NCBI GenBank assembly: GCA_003456125.1
Contig: DMPD01000011.1
Coordinates: 1-15,422, forward strand
DNA length: 15,422 bases
DNA from: Cyanobacteria bacterium UBA8156
GTDB taxonomy: Bacteria > Cyanobacteriota > Cyanobacteriia > Pseudanabaenales > Pseudanabaenaceae
Direction of reading: 5' to 3'
Positions 15,023-15,422 of this stretch are shown here, in pieces. Numbering within the stretch: position 1 is the first letter of the stretch; each line of letters starts with the position of its first letter. The notes below the pieces were generated by a model. It made no database searches and was not told the origin of the DNA. It was given only the letters and a program-made list of their open reading frames with translations. A program made the position numbers and the translations under genes.

Positions 15023-15422
15023 TTGGCAGAGACCAATTTAGCACCACCGAACGATACCGATCCGTGGTGGCGACTAGCGGTGGGGTCACCCTGGGATGGG
15101 TTTGCCCTGGCCGCAGAAATGCCGTTGCCGGTGGCCGCCCAGTCCTTTGACGAGCAGCGATCGGCCCACCGGGCGGCGTTGGCCTTTTTGCAAGCCGCAG
15201 TCGAAGCCGGGGGCTGGGCCGACGTGTTGACGGCCGATGGCGTAGCCAAGGTGCGCGATTTGTTTGGGACGGGGGGAGCACCGGAGCGCCACCGGCTTTT
15301 GCAATGGTTGGAAGAACAACTGCCAACTCCGGCCCGGGAGCGGTTTGCGCGGTATTGGTACGGCTGGGAAGAAGCGCCCCCCTCCCCCGATGCCCACTGG
15401 CTGACCGTCGCCCTGCAAACCT
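15023..15422 (+). CDS. hypothetical protein, TTG start, cut by the right edge
   Basis: Open from the TTG at 15023 to the window end without a stop (133 codons plus one base). The start is well supported: AGGAG (15012-15016) lies 6 bases before the TTG, and no ATG lies nearby in frame until codon 34. The product begins MAETNLAPPNDTDPWWRL, is rich in Trp, Ala and Glu, has no signal peptide or membrane segment, and looks soluble and helical (LAFLQAAVEAGGWADVL, RLLQWLEEQL, ARERFARYWYGW). I do not recognise a family, and the full length is unknown. It lies 19 bases after the SPOR-like gene, so it probably belongs to the same transcript. Confidence 0.7.
   Translation, partial: MAETNLAPPNDTDPWWRLAVGSPWDGFALAAEMPLPVAAQSFDEQRSAHRAALAFLQAAVEAGGWADVLTADGVAKVRDLFGTGGAPERHRLLQWLEEQLPTPARERFARYWYGWEEAPPSPDAHWLTVALQT

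Larger units (their letters stand above)
1..15422. repeat. dispersed HIP1 octamers (GCGATCGC)
   Basis: The palindrome GCGATCGC is scattered throughout, for example at 9-16, with roughly forty copies by eye, most of them inside coding regions. It is the highly iterated palindrome of cyanobacteria. It supports the taxonomic call and shows no local cluster suggesting an element boundary. The count is approximate. Confidence 0.9.

Noticed and set aside
1..15422. CRISPR array, transposon or defence island
   Set aside because: No regularly spaced repeats, transposase-like or nuclease-like proteins were found; the dispersed GCGATCGC copies are HIP1, not an array.

Overview
The window is chromosomal DNA from a GC-rich cyanobacterium. 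The main evidence is the octamer GCGATCGC (HIP1), which occurs roughly forty times by eye in about 15.4 kb, inside genes and on both sides of the window. HIP1 abundance is a known hallmark of many cyanobacterial genomes. The valyl-tRNA synthetase, the short hypothetical proteins and the FkbM/GT4 pair also look cyanobacterial. The genus cannot be named from the sequence. Genes are tightly packed, no stretch over 300 bases lacks a gene, and I see no insertion sequence, phage gene or CRISPR array.

Left part (1-2481): an aldo/keto reductase (minus strand), a tRNA-Arg(ACG) (plus strand) and a CorA-type Mg2+/Co2+ channel (minus strand). Middle left (2581-7215, minus strand): a compact cluster that reads valS, then a small PH-like protein, a PLP enzyme of the methionine gamma-lyase/'aluminium resistance' family, and a small secreted protein. 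The gaps are 3, 3 and 24 bases, so one transcript is likely. Middle (7277-9636, plus strand): a GT4 glycosyltransferase with a helical, TPR-like tail, followed 2 bases later by an FkbM-type methyltransferase. This pair probably builds or decorates a glycan.

Metal region (9639-12168): an ABC importer of the TroA/MntA/ZnuA type, split around a roughly 100-bp divergent control region. The binding protein is on the minus strand; the ATPase and permease are on the plus strand. The binding protein has a twin-arginine plus lipobox signal and a His-His-His-Asp metal site. The control region carries two copies of a site built from two TTTTCAC-like heptamers 11 bp apart, the layout bound by OmpR/PhoB-family response regulators. 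I infer metal-responsive control, manganese being the first candidate, acting on both arms.

Right part (12205-15422, plus strand): a run of poorly known, overlapping or closely spaced genes. These are a CX5R phosphatase-fold protein that appears to lack its general-acid aspartate, two conserved-looking hypothetical proteins (the second probably membrane-bound), an exported protein made of two related SPOR-like modules, and a TTG-started gene that runs off the right edge. This run and the metal control region are the most novel-looking parts. Nothing here amounts to a clearly new defence or mobile system.
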